A stretch of DNA of 64,000 bases from Siminovitchia thermophila (GCF_016909185.1 NZ_JAFBFH010000010.1:62001-126000); one strand, 5' to 3'; shown: positions 9,116 through 19,045, numbered from the stretch's first letter. Numbers and translations: made by a program. The notes: generated by a model from the letters alone, not told the origin.

Positions 9116-10117
9116 TTAATATTTGATTCTGGGGTCGATGACGGTATATAAAATATCGACAATCAAGTTAATAATGACAAATATAAAAGCGATCACCAAT
9201 ATTCCGCTTTGAATGACCGGATAATCCCGATAATTAATCGCCTCAAATATATAACGTCCCACACCTGGCCAACTAAAGATCGTTTCAGTTAAAATCGCAC
9301 CGCCCAATAATACGCCTGCCTGCAGACCAATGACGGTGATGACAGGGATAAGGGCGTTTTTTAATGCGTGTTTATAAATCACCAGGAACGTGCCCGCCCC
9401 CTTTGCCCGGACTGTCCTAATGTAATCGGACTTCATTACCTCCAACATGCTGGAACGTGTCATTCTGGCAATAATCGCCATTGGAATCGTTCCGAGTGCG
9501 ATAGCTGGCAAAACGAGGTGTTTTAAGACTGTCACCGTTTTTTCAAAGTCCATTTGCAGAAGAGAATCGAGGACATATAAATGGGTGATGGGTGTAATGG
9601 GATCCTTGCTTGCCTCTCTTCCATAAGCAGGGAGCCATGCAAGCTCTTGGGCAAACAGCCACTGCTCCATGAGCGCCAGCCAGAAGACAGGCATTGATAC
9701 ACCGATTAAGGCAAACAGCATCGCCAAGAAATCAAACCATGAATTTTGCTTCCAAGCACTGATAATACCGGCATTGACTCCGATAATAATGGCAAATAAG
9801 ATGGCGAAAAATGTCAGCTCAAAGGTCGCCCCCAACCGTGGCAGCATTTCAGTCAATATGTCATTTTTAGTCCGCAAAGATGTTCCCAAGTCCCCCTGCA
9901 GCACATTTGATAAATAGATTCCATATTGAACGGGATACGGCTTGTTTAAGCCCAACCTTTCTTCCAGTTCCTTAACTGTCGACTCTTTAGCCGCTTCCCC
10001 TAAAATGGTTTGTGCCGGATTTCCGGGAATCATATGTACAATCGCAAACGTAATAATCGTCATTCCAAGCAAAACAGGAATAAGCACGAAAATACGCCTG
10101 CCAATATAGGCATACAT
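9116..10117 (-). CDS. ABC peptide transporter permease (DppB/OppB type)
   Basis: The ATG at 10117 (protein MYAYIGRRIFVLIPVLLGMT) follows GGGGTGG. An upstream in-frame ATG adds 12 residues that are unlike the family. The 333-residue product has the classic DppB pattern: N-terminal transmembrane segment, then FAIVHMIPGNPA, ELEERLGLNKPYPVQYG, and the EAA loop with RTVRAKGAG. Six membrane segments are expected. It forms the translocation channel with the neighbouring DppC-type permease. It lies downstream of the binding-protein gene, separated by a hairpin that may lower its expression. Confidence 0.92.
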   Translation of the reverse strand: MYAYIGRRIFVLIPVLLGMTIITFAIVHMIPGNPAQTILGEAAKESTVKELEERLGLNKPYPVQYGIYLSNVLQGDLGTSLRTKNDILTEMLPRLGATFELTFFAILFAIIIGVNAGIISAWKQNSWFDFLAMLFALIGVSMPVFWLALMEQWLFAQELAWLPAYGREASKDPITPITHLYVLDSLLQMDFEKTVTVLKHLVLPAIALGTIPMAIIARMTRSSMLEVMKSDYIRTVRAKGAGTFLVIYKHALKNALIPVITVIGLQAGVLLGGAILTETIFSWPGVGRYIFEAINYRDYPVIQSGILVIAFIFVIINLIVDILYTVIDPRIKY

Positions 10118-10176
10118 ACATCCACCCCATTTCCTAAATTGATGAAAGTGCATTTGATTGTAAAAATAAAAATATA

Positions 10177-10201
10177 GGGTAATAGAAGGACTCTATTACC
10201 C
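10177..10201 (-). terminator. Intra-operon hairpin between binding-protein and permease genes
   Basis: On the minus strand GGGTAATAG and CTATTACCC form a 9-bp stem with a 7-base loop, followed by TATATTTTTATTTTTA. It sits between the binding-protein gene and the permease gene and looks like a partial terminator or 3'-end protector. Confidence 0.55.
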
Positions 10202-10271
10202 CACCAACTCGTGTGGTGTGCGCCACTTTTTTTCTAGTGAACTGGGTTTTGTCCCAGCCCTATATTGATCT

Positions 10272-11912
10272 TTATTCCAGTTCTACTTCTTCTAACGGAT
10301 CACTCGTGGATGGATGAGGTATAAAGTTTTTCACGGTGCTTTTTGCCGCCACAAGCGGTTTGGAATGTACCAACAATGCTGTCGGGGCGTCTTCGCTTAA
10401 CAGCACTTGCGCTTCCTTGTATAGTTTGGCCCGCTCGTCTTGCTCTATAGACAGCCGTGCCTGATCCAATAATTTATCCACTTCTTTATTTTCATAGAAG
10501 TTTCTGTTCTCTCCTCCGATCGCTTTACTGTGCATCAAGCTGTCAAAGAAGTAATTCGGGTCGCCATTTGTGCCCGACCAGCCCATTAAATACAACTCTT
10601 GATCACCTTTCGCCGTTTTCTCCAAATAAGGCGCCCATTCTTCACGGACAATGTTTACCTTGATGCCAACCTGCCCCAAATTGTTTTGAATGATTTCGCT
10701 TACCTTTTCTGGGTCAGGCATATATGGCCTTGATACAGGCATGACCCATAGGTCAATATCAAATCCATCCTTATAGCCTGCTTCGCCCAGCAGTTCTTTC
10801 GCTTTCTCCGGATTGTAATCATATCCTGCCACTTCATCGTTATACCCCAAATAGGTTGGCGGGATGAGATTCTTCGCGGGAGTCGCGTAACCCGAATACA
10901 ATGCGTCAATGATAGACTGTTTGTCAATGGCATAATTGATCGCCTGACGTACTTGCTTATTATTTAACGGTTCCTTTTGATTGTTGAATCCCAAGTAACC
11001 TACGTTATTTTCGCTGCGTGTAAATAACTGCAAATTTTCATCCGCTTCAATGCCTTCGGCATCTTCGGGGTTTACATCATCAATGATGTCCACTTCACCC
11101 GATTTGAGGGCAATTAAGCGGGCGGCGGTGTCTGGAATGACTTTATAAATAACTCTATCTAATTTGGGCAATCCTTCTTTCCAATAATCTTCATTTTTTT
11201 CCAAGACAATTTGGTCATCCTTCGTCCAACTGGCAAACTTGAATGGACCAGTTCCTACCGGATTTTCGTTAATTTTTGAGCCATGTTCTTCTAAAGCGGC
11301 CGGGGATGTAATGGAAAAGTAGTGCATGGCCATATTTTGCAAGAAAGAACCTAACGGCTCATTTAAAACAAACTCGATTTCATAATCTCCTTTTACATTG
11401 ACCTCCTTGATGATATGTCCCTCTTCCCCTTTATAACCTCCGAACATGGCGCCGTATAAGGGATAAATATATCCGTCATCGGCAAAGCTGTACTGATGTT
11501 CCGGATCGGACCAACGTTCAAAGTTGATTTTTACTGCTTCTGCATTGAAATCTGTACCATCATGGAATTTCACTCCTTCTTCCAGGAAGAAAGTATACGT
11601 CAATCCATCTTCCGAAACTTCCCATTCCTTAGCAAGCTTGGGTACGATTTCAAATGACTCTCTGTCATAATCGAGTAAGCTTTCGTAAATATTTTTCGTC
11701 ACACGGGAGGTTTCTCCATCAGACACGCTGGCAAAGTCCAAACTGCTGGAATCCCCGCCACGGGCATAAATAAGCACCTGTTCAGTATCTTTTTCTTTTT
11801 TCCCCGATCCTTTTGAATCATCTGATGTGGTCTGATCTCCACCGCTGCATGCCGCAAGGAACAAAGCTAGTCCAGTGACAAGTGAAAGTAAAAGAGCTAA
11901 TCGTCTCTTCAA
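10272..11912 (-). CDS. Peptide-binding lipoprotein of ABC transporter (SBP_bac_5 family)
   Basis: A TTG at 11912 is preferred: AAGGGGG lies 8 bases upstream and the product then starts with lysine-arginine and a short hydrophobic stretch ending in the lipobox LAAC (FLAACSGG). The frame is open for eight further codons upstream. The ~546-residue protein has the family-5 binding-protein core: YARGGDSSSLDFASVSDGE, TYTFFLEEGVKFHDGTDF, NPVGTGPFKF and a RQAINYAIDK segment. It captures peptides outside the membrane and delivers them to the permeases. It sits third in the operon, after the two ATPase genes. Residues after the lipobox form a Ser/Lys-rich linker. Confidence 0.93.
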   Translation of the reverse strand: MKRRLALLLSLVTGLALFLAACSGGDQTTSDDSKGSGKKEKDTEQVLIYARGGDSSSLDFASVSDGETSRVTKNIYESLLDYDRESFEIVPKLAKEWEVSEDGLTYTFFLEEGVKFHDGTDFNAEAVKINFERWSDPEHQYSFADDGYIYPLYGAMFGGYKGEEGHIIKEVNVKGDYEIEFVLNEPLGSFLQNMAMHYFSITSPAALEEHGSKINENPVGTGPFKFASWTKDDQIVLEKNEDYWKEGLPKLDRVIYKVIPDTAARLIALKSGEVDIIDDVNPEDAEGIEADENLQLFTRSENNVGYLGFNNQKEPLNNKQVRQAINYAIDKQSIIDALYSGYATPAKNLIPPTYLGYNDEVAGYDYNPEKAKELLGEAGYKDGFDIDLWVMPVSRPYMPDPEKVSEIIQNNLGQVGIKVNIVREEWAPYLEKTAKGDQELYLMGWSGTNGDPNYFFDSLMHSKAIGGENRNFYENKEVDKLLDQARLSIEQDERAKLYKEAQVLLSEDAPTALLVHSKPLVAAKSTVKNFIPHPSTSDPLEEVELE

Positions 11913-11968
11913 ACCCATTTCCCCCTTTTCATTCATAAAATGAATTTAATAAAGCTTATTCCTTCTAT

Positions 11969-12934
11969 TTAATAAAGATGACAAGCCACAAAATGCCCTT
12001 CTTCCATCTTGCGAAATTCTGGCCTTTCGATTTTGCAAATTTCCATGGCCTTTGGACATCTTGTATGAAAAGCACACCCCAATGGCGGACTCGAAGGGCT
12101 CGGAACATCTCCTTTTAAAATAATCCTTTCTCTTGCTACATCCGGGTCCGGTACGGGAGCCGCCGACAAAAGGGCTTCCGTATAGGGGTGTTTCGGATTT
12201 GAGTATAGTTTGTCTTTCTCGGCCAATTCCACAATCCGTCCCAAATACATGACGGCAACACGATGGCTGATATGTTTGACCACACTTAAATCATGCGCGA
12301 TAAAAATATAAGTCAAATGAAATGTTTCACGTAAATCCTCCAATAAATTAAGAATTTGGGCTTGAACGGAAACATCCAGAGCAGAAACGGGCTCGTCACA
12401 TATGATCAACTTCGGATTGTTCGCAAGCGCTCTTGCAATGCCGATCCTTTGCCGTTGCCCCCCGCTGAACTGATGGGGGTAGCGGGAAGCATGATACATG
12501 CTTAGACCCACAATTTCGAGCAGTTCTTTCATCCGGGCTTTTCGTTCCTTTGCGGACGCCATTCCATGAACGAGAAGTGGTTCGGTGATAATTTTTTCCA
12601 CTTTATGCCTTGGATTTAAGGAAGCATACGGATCTTGGAAGATGATTTGCATATCCCGCCTTAACTTTCGCATTTCTTCAGGTGGTATGGTGGTGAGTTC
12701 TTTTCCCTCAAAGCGTATTTTTCCGGCTGTCGGTTTCATCAATTGTAAAATGCACTTGCCGGTAGTGGACTTTCCACACCCGGACTCGCCGACGATTCCA
12801 AATGTCTCCCCCGGCATGACATGAAACGAAACTTCGTCAACAGCTTTCACTGCTCCAATTTTCCGTCCCAAAACGCCGCCTTTTATGTCAAAATGCTTCT
12901 TTAAACCCTTAACTTCCAAGAGTGGCTTTTGCAT
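11969..12934 (-). CDS. oppF: ABC peptide transporter ATP-binding protein OppF/DppF type
   Basis: Start at ATG 12934 ([15 protein letters not shown]), with AGGGAGAAC before it. An in-frame start further upstream would add 49 residues unlike the family and overlap most of oppD's end. The ~321-residue protein has Walker [13 protein letters not shown], signature [14 protein letters not shown], Walker [13 protein letters not shown] and the switch histidine (FIAHDLSVV). The C-terminal oligopeptide-transporter extension has cysteines ([14 protein letters not shown]), which in some Opp/Dpp ATPases bind an iron-sulfur cluster. It overlaps the oppD end by 26 bases, implying translational coupling. Confidence 0.93.
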   Translation of the reverse strand: MQKPLLEVKGLKKHFDIKGGVLGRKIGAVKAVDEVSFHVMPGETFGIVGESGCGKSTTGKCILQLMKPTAGKIRFEGKELTTIPPEEMRKLRRDMQIIFQDPYASLNPRHKVEKIITEPLLVHGMASAKERKARMKELLEIVGLSMYHASRYPHQFSGGQRQRIGIARALANNPKLIICDEPVSALDVSVQAQILNLLEDLRETFHLTYIFIAHDLSVVKHISHRVAVMYLGRIVELAEKDKLYSNPKHPYTEALLSAAPVPDPDVARERIILKGDVPSPSSPPLGCAFHTRCPKAMEICKIERPEFRKMEEGHFVACHLY

Positions 12935-13925
12935 GTTCTCCCTGTTCACTCTCCTTCCCCTCATATAAAAAACAGCGACTGCTCCTCCCTTCTGCAAGCG
13001 CATACAATTCCGGCGTTTCAACAAAACAGCGATCAAATGCAAACTCGCATCGCGGCGCAAAGTGACATCCAACTGCTCCAATTTTTGGCTGTGGAACTGT
13101 ACCTGGAATAGAATACAATTTTTGCTGTTTTTTATGTAAAACGGGGAGGGACTTGATCAGGCCCTGCGAGTAGGGGTGCTTCGGGTCTTTTAAAACTTGC
13201 CGCATCGTACCTTCTTCAACAACCTGTCCGGAATACATCACCAACACCCGGTCACATATTTCGGCCACAACCCCCAAGTCATGGGTAATGAGTAATATGG
13301 CAGTCTCGTTTTCTGTATTTAACTTCTTCATCAAATCAAGAATTTGGGCTTGAATCGTTACATCCAGAGCTGTAGTCGGTTCATCCGCTATCAAAAGTTT
13401 CGGCTCGCATGCCATCGATATCGCAATCATGACGCGTTGCCTCATTCCGCCCGAAAGCTGATGGGGGTATTCATGGATAATTTGTTCCGGCCGGGGAATA
13501 CCAACGAGTTTCAGTAATTGGATCGATTTCGCCCTGGCCTCTTTTTTGCTGATTTTTTGATGGATTCGGATCGCTTCAATGATCTGATCTCCAATCGTAA
13601 ACAGGGGATCGAGAGATGTCATTGGCTCCTGAAAGATCATGGAAATTTCATTTCCCCTTATTTTTCTCATTCGCTTGTTGGAAGCTTTTACGAGATTTTC
13701 ACCTAAAAAATAGATTTCCCCTCCCACAATTTTGCCTGGAGGGTTTGGAACCAATTGCATAATCGACAAGGACGTGACGCTTTTTCCACATCCTGATTCC
13801 CCAACGATTCCCAGCACTTCTCCTTTATGTACCTTGAGACTCACGCCATTTACAGCTGGTATTTCGCCGGTGTCGGTAAAGAAATGGGTATGTAATTGAT
13901 TGATCTCTAAAATTACTTCATTCAA
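12909..13925 (-). CDS. oppD: ABC peptide transporter ATP-binding protein OppD/DppD type
   Basis: First gene of the importer operon. A TTG at 13925 is preferred because AGGAGG lies 11 bases upstream. A GTG at 13937 is also in frame but overlaps that ribosome-binding site. The ~338-residue ATPase has Walker [14 protein letters not shown], signature [12 protein letters not shown], Walker [13 protein letters not shown] and switch His ([10 protein letters not shown]). The C-terminal extension has [14 protein letters not shown] cysteines, like OppF. It pairs with OppF to power the permeases. The gap upstream to 14128 holds the terminator of the next S15 gene, so the operon promoter should lie near 13940-14090. 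Confidence 0.93.
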   Translation of the reverse strand: MNEVILEINQLHTHFFTDTGEIPAVNGVSLKVHKGEVLGIVGESGCGKSVTSLSIMQLVPNPPGKIVGGEIYFLGENLVKASNKRMRKIRGNEISMIFQEPMTSLDPLFTIGDQIIEAIRIHQKISKKEARAKSIQLLKLVGIPRPEQIIHEYPHQLSGGMRQRVMIAISMACEPKLLIADEPTTALDVTIQAQILDLMKKLNTENETAILLITHDLGVVAEICDRVLVMYSGQVVEEGTMRQVLKDPKHPYSQGLIKSLPVLHKKQQKLYSIPGTVPQPKIGAVGCHFAPRCEFAFDRCFVETPELYALAEGRSSRCFLYEGKESEQGEHAKATLGS

Positions 13926-14094
13926 ATATGTCCACACCTCCTAAAAAAAAGCCATTTTATTTGGAATTATGTAAAAAATGTGATTAGGTTAAATATACTT
14001 TATTTAATCATGGTTTTCAAGTTTTATTGCCATAACATTTGAGTCTTCTTTCATTTTCAATCACTTGTTTATTTCGTTGCTATTCATTTAAAAT

Positions 14095-14128
14095 TTCCCG
14101 GCATCGCCTCTCTGGCTGTTGCCGGGAA
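14095..14128 (-). terminator. Terminator of the second S15 gene
   Basis: TTCCCGGCA and TGCCGGGAA form a 9-bp stem with a 16-base loop 40 bases after the stop codon. On the minus strand it is followed by ATTTTAAAT. Confidence 0.65.
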
Positions 14129-14167
14129 ACAACTATTTTTCAAAAATATCATCCTATTTCCGGCAAA

Positions 14168-16336
14168 CTAGGGCATGCTTTCAATAAGTGATTCAGCTTC
14201 TTCTTTGAGCATATAATAGCCTTTATTGGATATTAGCCCATTATTTTGTTGCTGGTCCAGCAACAACATAAATCCATTCATATGTTTCGCTACTTTATCA
14301 CCGAGCCCTTTTTTCTCATAAAGTTCAACTGCCGCCATATGAGTAGTTAAAGCACGGGCTTCCTCTTCATTTTGAATCTCGCCATCCTCTTTTAAACTCT
14401 CCACAAGCGACAGAATTTCTGTTGCAGTTGTTGGGGTTGTTTCTCCAAGTGCGTTTTCAAGAGCTTTTCTCCCTCCAACGATCGGCAATTCTACCAAACT
14501 CTTTCCTAGATGAACATGAAATGCAGCACGGTTTGGGTCCGTAAGGAGCCTTCCTTTATTGCTTCCGGCAATGACAATTCCAATCCGATGGCCTTTTTTA
14601 AACACATAATCTTCTGGAAGGGTTTCCCATTTGATGCGATGATTCTTTCCAGGCTCCAGAAAGACAGGATGTTCAAGCGATTTTCTATTCTTGGCGCTAA
14701 GCCATCCATGTGTCACAATTTCATAAGGGGATTCAATTGTTGTTAATTCTGTTTCCAGATAGCAGGCACTGTCGGTTGGAGAACTTTCACCCCAGCACGT
14801 TCTGTTGGAAAGTGTCCGGATCCCTTCATCACTGCTTTGATGATCTACCCTTACATCTGTTCCATAATCTACGATCAGCGCTGTAAGATTCGTATTTTCC
14901 TTATCAACGACCGTGCGAATATCTATTTCGGGAACACCGCTTAACCGGACATCTTCCTGAAGTTCCGGAGACAAAAAGATGAGTCTGTCCTCTTTTACTG
15001 TAAATTCATTTTGAACCATCTGCTTGTCAGTTTGATCCGGGTTATCCGTGAATGTTTGGACAGCTTCTCCATTCACCGGTCCAGTTTTCAGCGTGCCTGG
15101 CAAACTTTCATTTCCTGGAGCAAGTCGTACTCTGACAAACGTTGAATTTTCAGCCGGCCAACTGGAATGTGTTTCCCACTCACCCGGACCTGTTTCCAAG
15201 TCTAAAATCGGTTCATCCATGATGCCGTTTTCTATGTCCAGCAGCCAATAGTCGAACCAGCGGTGAAGTGTCTGTACCCATTCTGCTCTTCTAAAATCAA
15301 ACGGGTCTACATGCCCTGTCTGTGTAAGCCATAATTTCCTCGGTATATCGTTTTCAGCTAACGCTTCCCACCATTTGGAAAAATGGTTGGCTTTTACATT
15401 ATAGTCATTTAATCCGTGAATCATAAAAACACTTGCCTTGACATTGCCTGTATCTTTATAGTAATTGCGCTCATCCCAAAACTCATTGTAATTTCCGGTT
15501 TCATCGTCAGCGGCGACTCTTATTCTTTCGTGAATCGGTGCGCATTGCCGCACCCTTTTACTGTTTGTCACCCTGCTTGCCAAACCACTGGGGCCGTTGC
15601 GGTAAAACGGAATGCCTTCGTAACGATAATAATAATACCAGCTGCTGATGGCACCGATCGGAACGATCGTTTCCAAGCCTTCTACACCCGTAGCGGCCAC
15701 TGCATTTGCCAAGGTTCCATCGTAAGACTTGCCGACCATTCCCACTTTTCCAGCAGACCAATCGGCACTCACTTCATTTCCATCTTTGTCGAACGCTTTT
15801 CCCTTTCCGTTTAACCACTCGATGACCACTTTTACGCTTTCCGTCTCTTCAAATCCACCTGTTGTGGGACAGCCATCGGAATTGTTTGTTCCCACCATAT
15901 CCAGCAACACGACCGCATATCCCCGCGGAACGAAGTAATTGTCGTAAAATAAAGGGAACATTTCGTTTGTTCCGGAACCATCCGGATCTTTTACTTGGGA
16001 CTCATTACCTCGTCCCAACTTTTCATAATAAGGACTTGCCTCCATGATTACGGGCACCTTTAATCCTTCCTCTGTTTCTTTTGGACGCATAATGTCAATC
16101 GCAATCCGATCCGGCTCTCCATTTTCATCACTGTCCAATTCCGATTGAATGAAAACGGTTTCTTTAATGGCGTCCAAATAAGAATAGATGGGCCGTGTGA
16201 CGCCATCTTCCAATTCATGTCCAGAAACCGTTACCTGCTCGGCATATACTTTATCATTGTCGAGGTGGGAAAACGACGGCACTAACAAAAGAGACAATAC
16301 TAGACTAAGGGCCACTCTACTTGTACTCCAACGCAT
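14168..16336 (-). CDS. Second secreted S15 X-Pro dipeptidyl-peptidase-like hydrolase with C-terminal FIMAH domain
   Basis: A 722-residue protein starting at ATG 16336, GGGAGGG 10 bases upstream. The signal peptide ends near residue 32 (VYAEQ). The S15 triad is visible: Ser204 in GKSYDG, Asp311 in HGLNDYN, His342 in TQTGHVDP. A C-terminal jelly-roll follows (about 400-620). Compared with the S15 copy at 5076-7148 it has an extra insert around residue 510 (SSDEGIRTLSN) containing a Cys pair (TCWGESSPTDSACY) that could form a disulfide. Residues 642-722 are the FIMAH module (KVAKHMNGFMLLL). The two S15 genes flank the Opp operon on opposite strands. Family and secretion are firm; Pro specificity is inferred. 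Confidence 0.92.
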   Translation of the reverse strand: MRWSTSRVALSLVLSLLLVPSFSHLDNDKVYAEQVTVSGHELEDGVTRPIYSYLDAIKETVFIQSELDSDENGEPDRIAIDIMRPKETEEGLKVPVIMEASPYYEKLGRGNESQVKDPDGSGTNEMFPLFYDNYFVPRGYAVVLLDMVGTNNSDGCPTTGGFEETESVKVVIEWLNGKGKAFDKDGNEVSADWSAGKVGMVGKSYDGTLANAVAATGVEGLETIVPIGAISSWYYYYRYEGIPFYRNGPSGLASRVTNSKRVRQCAPIHERIRVAADDETGNYNEFWDERNYYKDTGNVKASVFMIHGLNDYNVKANHFSKWWEALAENDIPRKLWLTQTGHVDPFDFRRAEWVQTLHRWFDYWLLDIENGIMDEPILDLETGPGEWETHSSWPAENSTFVRVRLAPGNESLPGTLKTGPVNGEAVQTFTDNPDQTDKQMVQNEFTVKEDRLIFLSPELQEDVRLSGVPEIDIRTVVDKENTNLTALIVDYGTDVRVDHQSSDEGIRTLSNRTCWGESSPTDSACYLETELTTIESPYEIVTHGWLSAKNRKSLEHPVFLEPGKNHRIKWETLPEDYVFKKGHRIGIVIAGSNKGRLLTDPNRAAFHVHLGKSLVELPIVGGRKALENALGETTPTTATEILSLVESLKEDGEIQNEEEARALTTHMAAVELYEKKGLGDKVAKHMNGFMLLLDQQQNNGLISNKGYYMLKEEAESLIESMP

Positions 16337-16657
16337 TATATCATTTCCCTCCCTTTTGTTTATATTTTCATAATAATTTAAATATTCTTTATAGAAAAGG
16401 GTCTTTTCGGTTAATTATCTGGGATATTTTACAAATTTTTTTTACGAGAATGCTAGATTTCCCAAATCGACATTAGTCTTGTAGTGAGGAAAACGCCATA
16501 ACATGGTCAGAACGGCTGAAAAAAGAAGCAGATTAAAAAAGCGTCATCAAAACACGCCAGATTAAATCTTTTGGTGCAGATAGCCCCATGTCTACCTTTG
16601 CAATATAAAAACCCTTCCAAGAAGTAATACCTATTTCCTGAAAGGATTTCTATCGTT
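16337..16657. other. Intergenic region upstream of the second S15 gene
   Basis: About 320 AT-rich bases. They must include the S15 promoter (minus strand) and the 3' end of the nitrilase transcript, but I see no clear hexamer pair, hairpin or open frame. Confidence 0.5.
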
Positions 16658-17620
16658 CTACTTGATCCAAACTGTGTTTTTTTGCTCTTGTTCGTTCACG
16701 GTCAGCTGGAAAATATCTGGTCGCGCATAATGGCCTACGACATCAAAGTCAAACTGCGCTTCGGCAATCTTTTCCAGATCAATTTCCGCGTAGAGAATCT
16801 TTTCCTTTCCAAACACTGGCTCAACAATAAATTCTCCTAGCGGATTCACAATACAACTCCCCCCGCGGGTGAGTTCTTCCGGCCATTCGTTCATTTCCTT
16901 GCGTGAAGAAAGGTCCTCCGGATACATACTCTTTGTGGCATACTGGTTGCATGACAAAACAAAGCATCTTCCTTCCAGCGCGATATGCCTCATCGTGCAA
17001 GACCACGTATCCCTTCCGTCAGCGGTTGGCGCAACGTAAATTTGCACACCTTTATCATACATGGCCGCGCGCGCAAGCGGCATGTAATTTTCCCAGCATA
17101 TGAGTGCCCCTATTCTTCCGTACGGTGTATCAAAAACGGGCAATGTGCTTCCATCACCTTCTCCCCAAATAAGTCTCTCCGCCCCAGTAGGCTTCAGCTT
17201 GCGGTGTTTTCCCAACAGCTCCCCATCCGAGCCGAAAAACAACGCTGTGCAATAGAGCGTCCCCTGGCTGGATTCACTTTCTTTTTCAATCACCCCTATC
17301 ACAACATAAGCTTTTGCCTTCTTGGCAGCTTTGCCGATTTCTACTGTCTCCTCTCCAGGCACTGTAATGGAATTGTTCCAATACCGAAAAAAATCCTTTC
17401 TCCCTTCATCAGACCGGGAACCTACCACCGTTCCGAAGGACATCCCCCTTGGGTAAGCCGGTATGAACGCCTCCGGGAACACAATGATATTGGCCCCTTT
17501 TTGGCTCGCTTCTCTGATCAACCGGACCGTCTTTTCGACCCCTTTCACTTTGTCCATCACTTCTGCGCCGGCTTGAACAACAGCGACTTGACACTGTCTT
17601 TTTTTCTGCAAAATCATCAT
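16658..17620 (-). CDS. Nitrilase (carbon-nitrogen hydrolase family)
   Basis: A cytoplasmic nitrilase with the full catalytic set: Glu in VFPEAFIPAYP, Lys in KHRKLKPTG and Cys in GALICWENY (residues 50, 141 and 175 with the start used here). It matches the true nitrilase branch, hydrolysing nitriles to carboxylic acids and ammonia; specificity is not readable. The start is uncertain. The frame is open to 17713, but those first ~31 residues are unlike the family. ATG 17620 and 17617 sit right after GGAAGG, and TTG 17611 has ideal spacing. The 317-320-residue product is a usual nitrilase length. It is a single gene between the peptidase zone and the redox genes. Confidence 0.9.
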   Translation of the reverse strand: MMILQKKRQCQVAVVQAGAEVMDKVKGVEKTVRLIREASQKGANIIVFPEAFIPAYPRGMSFGTVVGSRSDEGRKDFFRYWNNSITVPGEETVEIGKAAKKAKAYVVIGVIEKESESSQGTLYCTALFFGSDGELLGKHRKLKPTGAERLIWGEGDGSTLPVFDTPYGRIGALICWENYMPLARAAMYDKGVQIYVAPTADGRDTWSCTMRHIALEGRCFVLSCNQYATKSMYPEDLSSRKEMNEWPEELTRGGSCIVNPLGEFIVEPVFGKEKILYAEIDLEKIAEAQFDFDVVGHYARPDIFQLTVNEQEQKNTVWIK

Positions 17621-17757
17621 CCTTCCACTTTTCTTTCCGGGAAAATATATTTCCACCATCTCCCTCTGATATAGATGTTTCTCCTGCATATCTGGCTGGC
17701 AAACTGATGCCAAAATTGCGGCAATTCCGAGTGCTTTGTACCTTTGGCAAAAACGAA

Positions 17758-17794
17758 AAGGCCTGAGCCTGATGCAATATCGGGCTCAGGCCTT
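17758..17794 (-). terminator. Terminator of the thioredoxin-like gene
   Basis: A perfect 12-bp inverted repeat (AAGGCCTGAGCC / GGCTCAGGCCTT) 55 bases after the stop, followed on the minus strand by TTCGTTTTTG. Confidence 0.8.
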
Positions 17795-17848
17795 ATTAGC
17801 GTTTCACTTTTCGCAGCACTTCAAGAGCATTGCTTGTCCCAATTGTTT

Positions 17849-18406
17849 TTAAGGTTTATAGTTATATAGTGCTGTTTTCATAGACTCATAAGAGTTGTTC
17901 CAAAAGTCCGGATTCTCCCTAAAAGATTTTGCCACTTGTTTTACCATCACTTTAAATTTTTCATCGTACCCTGGATCATCCTTCGGCGGCAAGTCTTTTT
18001 TGAACCCGTCAACAAACTTTTTTGTAAAATCTGTAATCGGTCCCCATTTCGCCACTTCATTTCCGTTTTCGTCTATAAAAATAAAAATCGGAATAATTCG
18101 TTTTTCATTCGTCAAATATCGATCCATCAGTTCCAAGTTTTGATCCCGGAGCAAAAAGCGGACCGGCATATCCGTTTTTTCAGCCAAACGGAGCAAAACA
18201 GGGATGTTCAGCATACAATGTCCGCACCAAGGTTCTGCCAAGACAATGACCCGCAATTGCTTGTCTTTTATGGATTGAAAAAAGTGCTCATCCTCCGGGG
18301 GAGTAAACTGATCATAAACCCGCGAAAAGCCGTCCTTGTGATATTCAAGTGTTTCGATATATTCATCCGGCGTCAACCCTTTTTCATACCAATTATGTAA
18401 ATCCAT
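17849..18406 (-). CDS. Thioredoxin-family protein (thioredoxin_9 type)
   Basis: The ATG at 18406 is favoured because AAAAGGAG lies 9 bases upstream; a GTG at 18427 is also in frame. The 185-residue protein contains the redox motif EPWCGHC (Cys61, Cys64), followed by LLRLAEKTDMPVRFLLRDQN and IIPIFIFIDENG, the central strands of a thioredoxin fold with the cis-Pro equivalent in RIIPIF. There is no signal peptide, so it is probably a cytosolic thiol-disulfide protein. It is monocistronic and divergent from the DCC-family redox gene at 18548, 142 bases away, which suggests shared control of two thiol-redox proteins. Partner proteins are unknown. Confidence 0.88.
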   Translation of the reverse strand: MDLHNWYEKGLTPDEYIETLEYHKDGFSRVYDQFTPPEDEHFFQSIKDKQLRVIVLAEPWCGHCMLNIPVLLRLAEKTDMPVRFLLRDQNLELMDRYLTNEKRIIPIFIFIDENGNEVAKWGPITDFTKKFVDGFKKDLPPKDDPGYDEKFKVMVKQVAKSFRENPDFWNNSYESMKTALYNYKP

Positions 18407-18547
18407 TCTCTTCATCTCCTTTTCCACTTTTATACTAAGAGTACTTCAATAAAATAGATTGTGTAAACCAAACCGCATTCTTCCGTTGTTTCAATTTCGC
18501 CAAATCGGTTAAAGTAAAAAGAGATTCCATTTGGAAGAGGTGTTAAG

Positions 18548-18940
18548 ATGCATCCCATCGTATTGTTTGACGGCGAGTGCCATTTTTGTGATGCCAGTGT
18601 CCAATTTATCATTCAAAACGATCCAGAAGGAAAGATTCACTTTGCTTCTTTACAAAGCGACATCGGCCAAAAATTATTAAAAGCCCAGGATGTACCTGCC
18701 CATATCGACAGCATGATGTTAATCGACGAAAACAAAGTGTACTATAAATCGGCAGCAGCACTGCGGATATGCAGCCATTTGAACGCACCTTGGAAATGGT
18801 TATATCCATTGATGGTCGCTCCTTATCCAATCCGCAATCTATTTTATGACTTGATTGCGAAAAACCGTTACAAATGGTTTGGCAAAAAAGAAAGCTGTAT
18901 GCTTCCGCCGCCGGATATACGCGCCCGATTTTTATCGTAG
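18548..18940 (+). CDS. yuxK: DCC-family (DUF393) thiol-disulfide oxidoreductase
   Basis: A 130-residue protein with the defining DCC motif at the N-terminus: IVLFDGECHFCDASV (C-x-x-C with preceding D-G). FASLQSD and the basic tail (YRNLFYDLIAKNRYKWFGKK-type pattern) also fit YuxK-like proteins. The start is supported by GGAAGAGGTG eight bases upstream. It is a single gene with its own terminator (18993-19025), divergently arranged with the thioredoxin-like gene. The function within the family is poorly known; redox chemistry is inferred from the CxxC. Confidence 0.88.
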   Translation: MHPIVLFDGECHFCDASVQFIIQNDPEGKIHFASLQSDIGQKLLKAQDVPAHIDSMMLIDENKVYYKSAAALRICSHLNAPWKWLYPLMVAPYPIRNLFYDLIAKNRYKWFGKKESCMLPPPDIRARFLS

Positions 18941-18992
18941 CAAAAGAACTTGTCACATCCACTTCGGATTTGACTCAAAAGCGGCACTTGGC

Positions 18993-19045
18993 CGGAGGGG
19001 GTTCGCTCAAATGGCGCTCCCTCCGACTTTTGCTTTATTTTCATT
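18993..19045 (+). terminator. Terminator of the DCC-family gene
   Basis: CGGAGGG (18993-18999) pairs with CCCTCCG (19019-19025), followed by ACTTTTGCTTTATTTTC, 53 bases past the stop. Confidence 0.6.

Noticed and set aside
16985-17674. A 229-codon plus-strand open frame over the nitrilase gene
   Set aside because: Antisense to a nitrilase with the full Glu-Lys-Cys triad; composition (His/Arg/Ser/Phe-rich) is that of a shadow frame.
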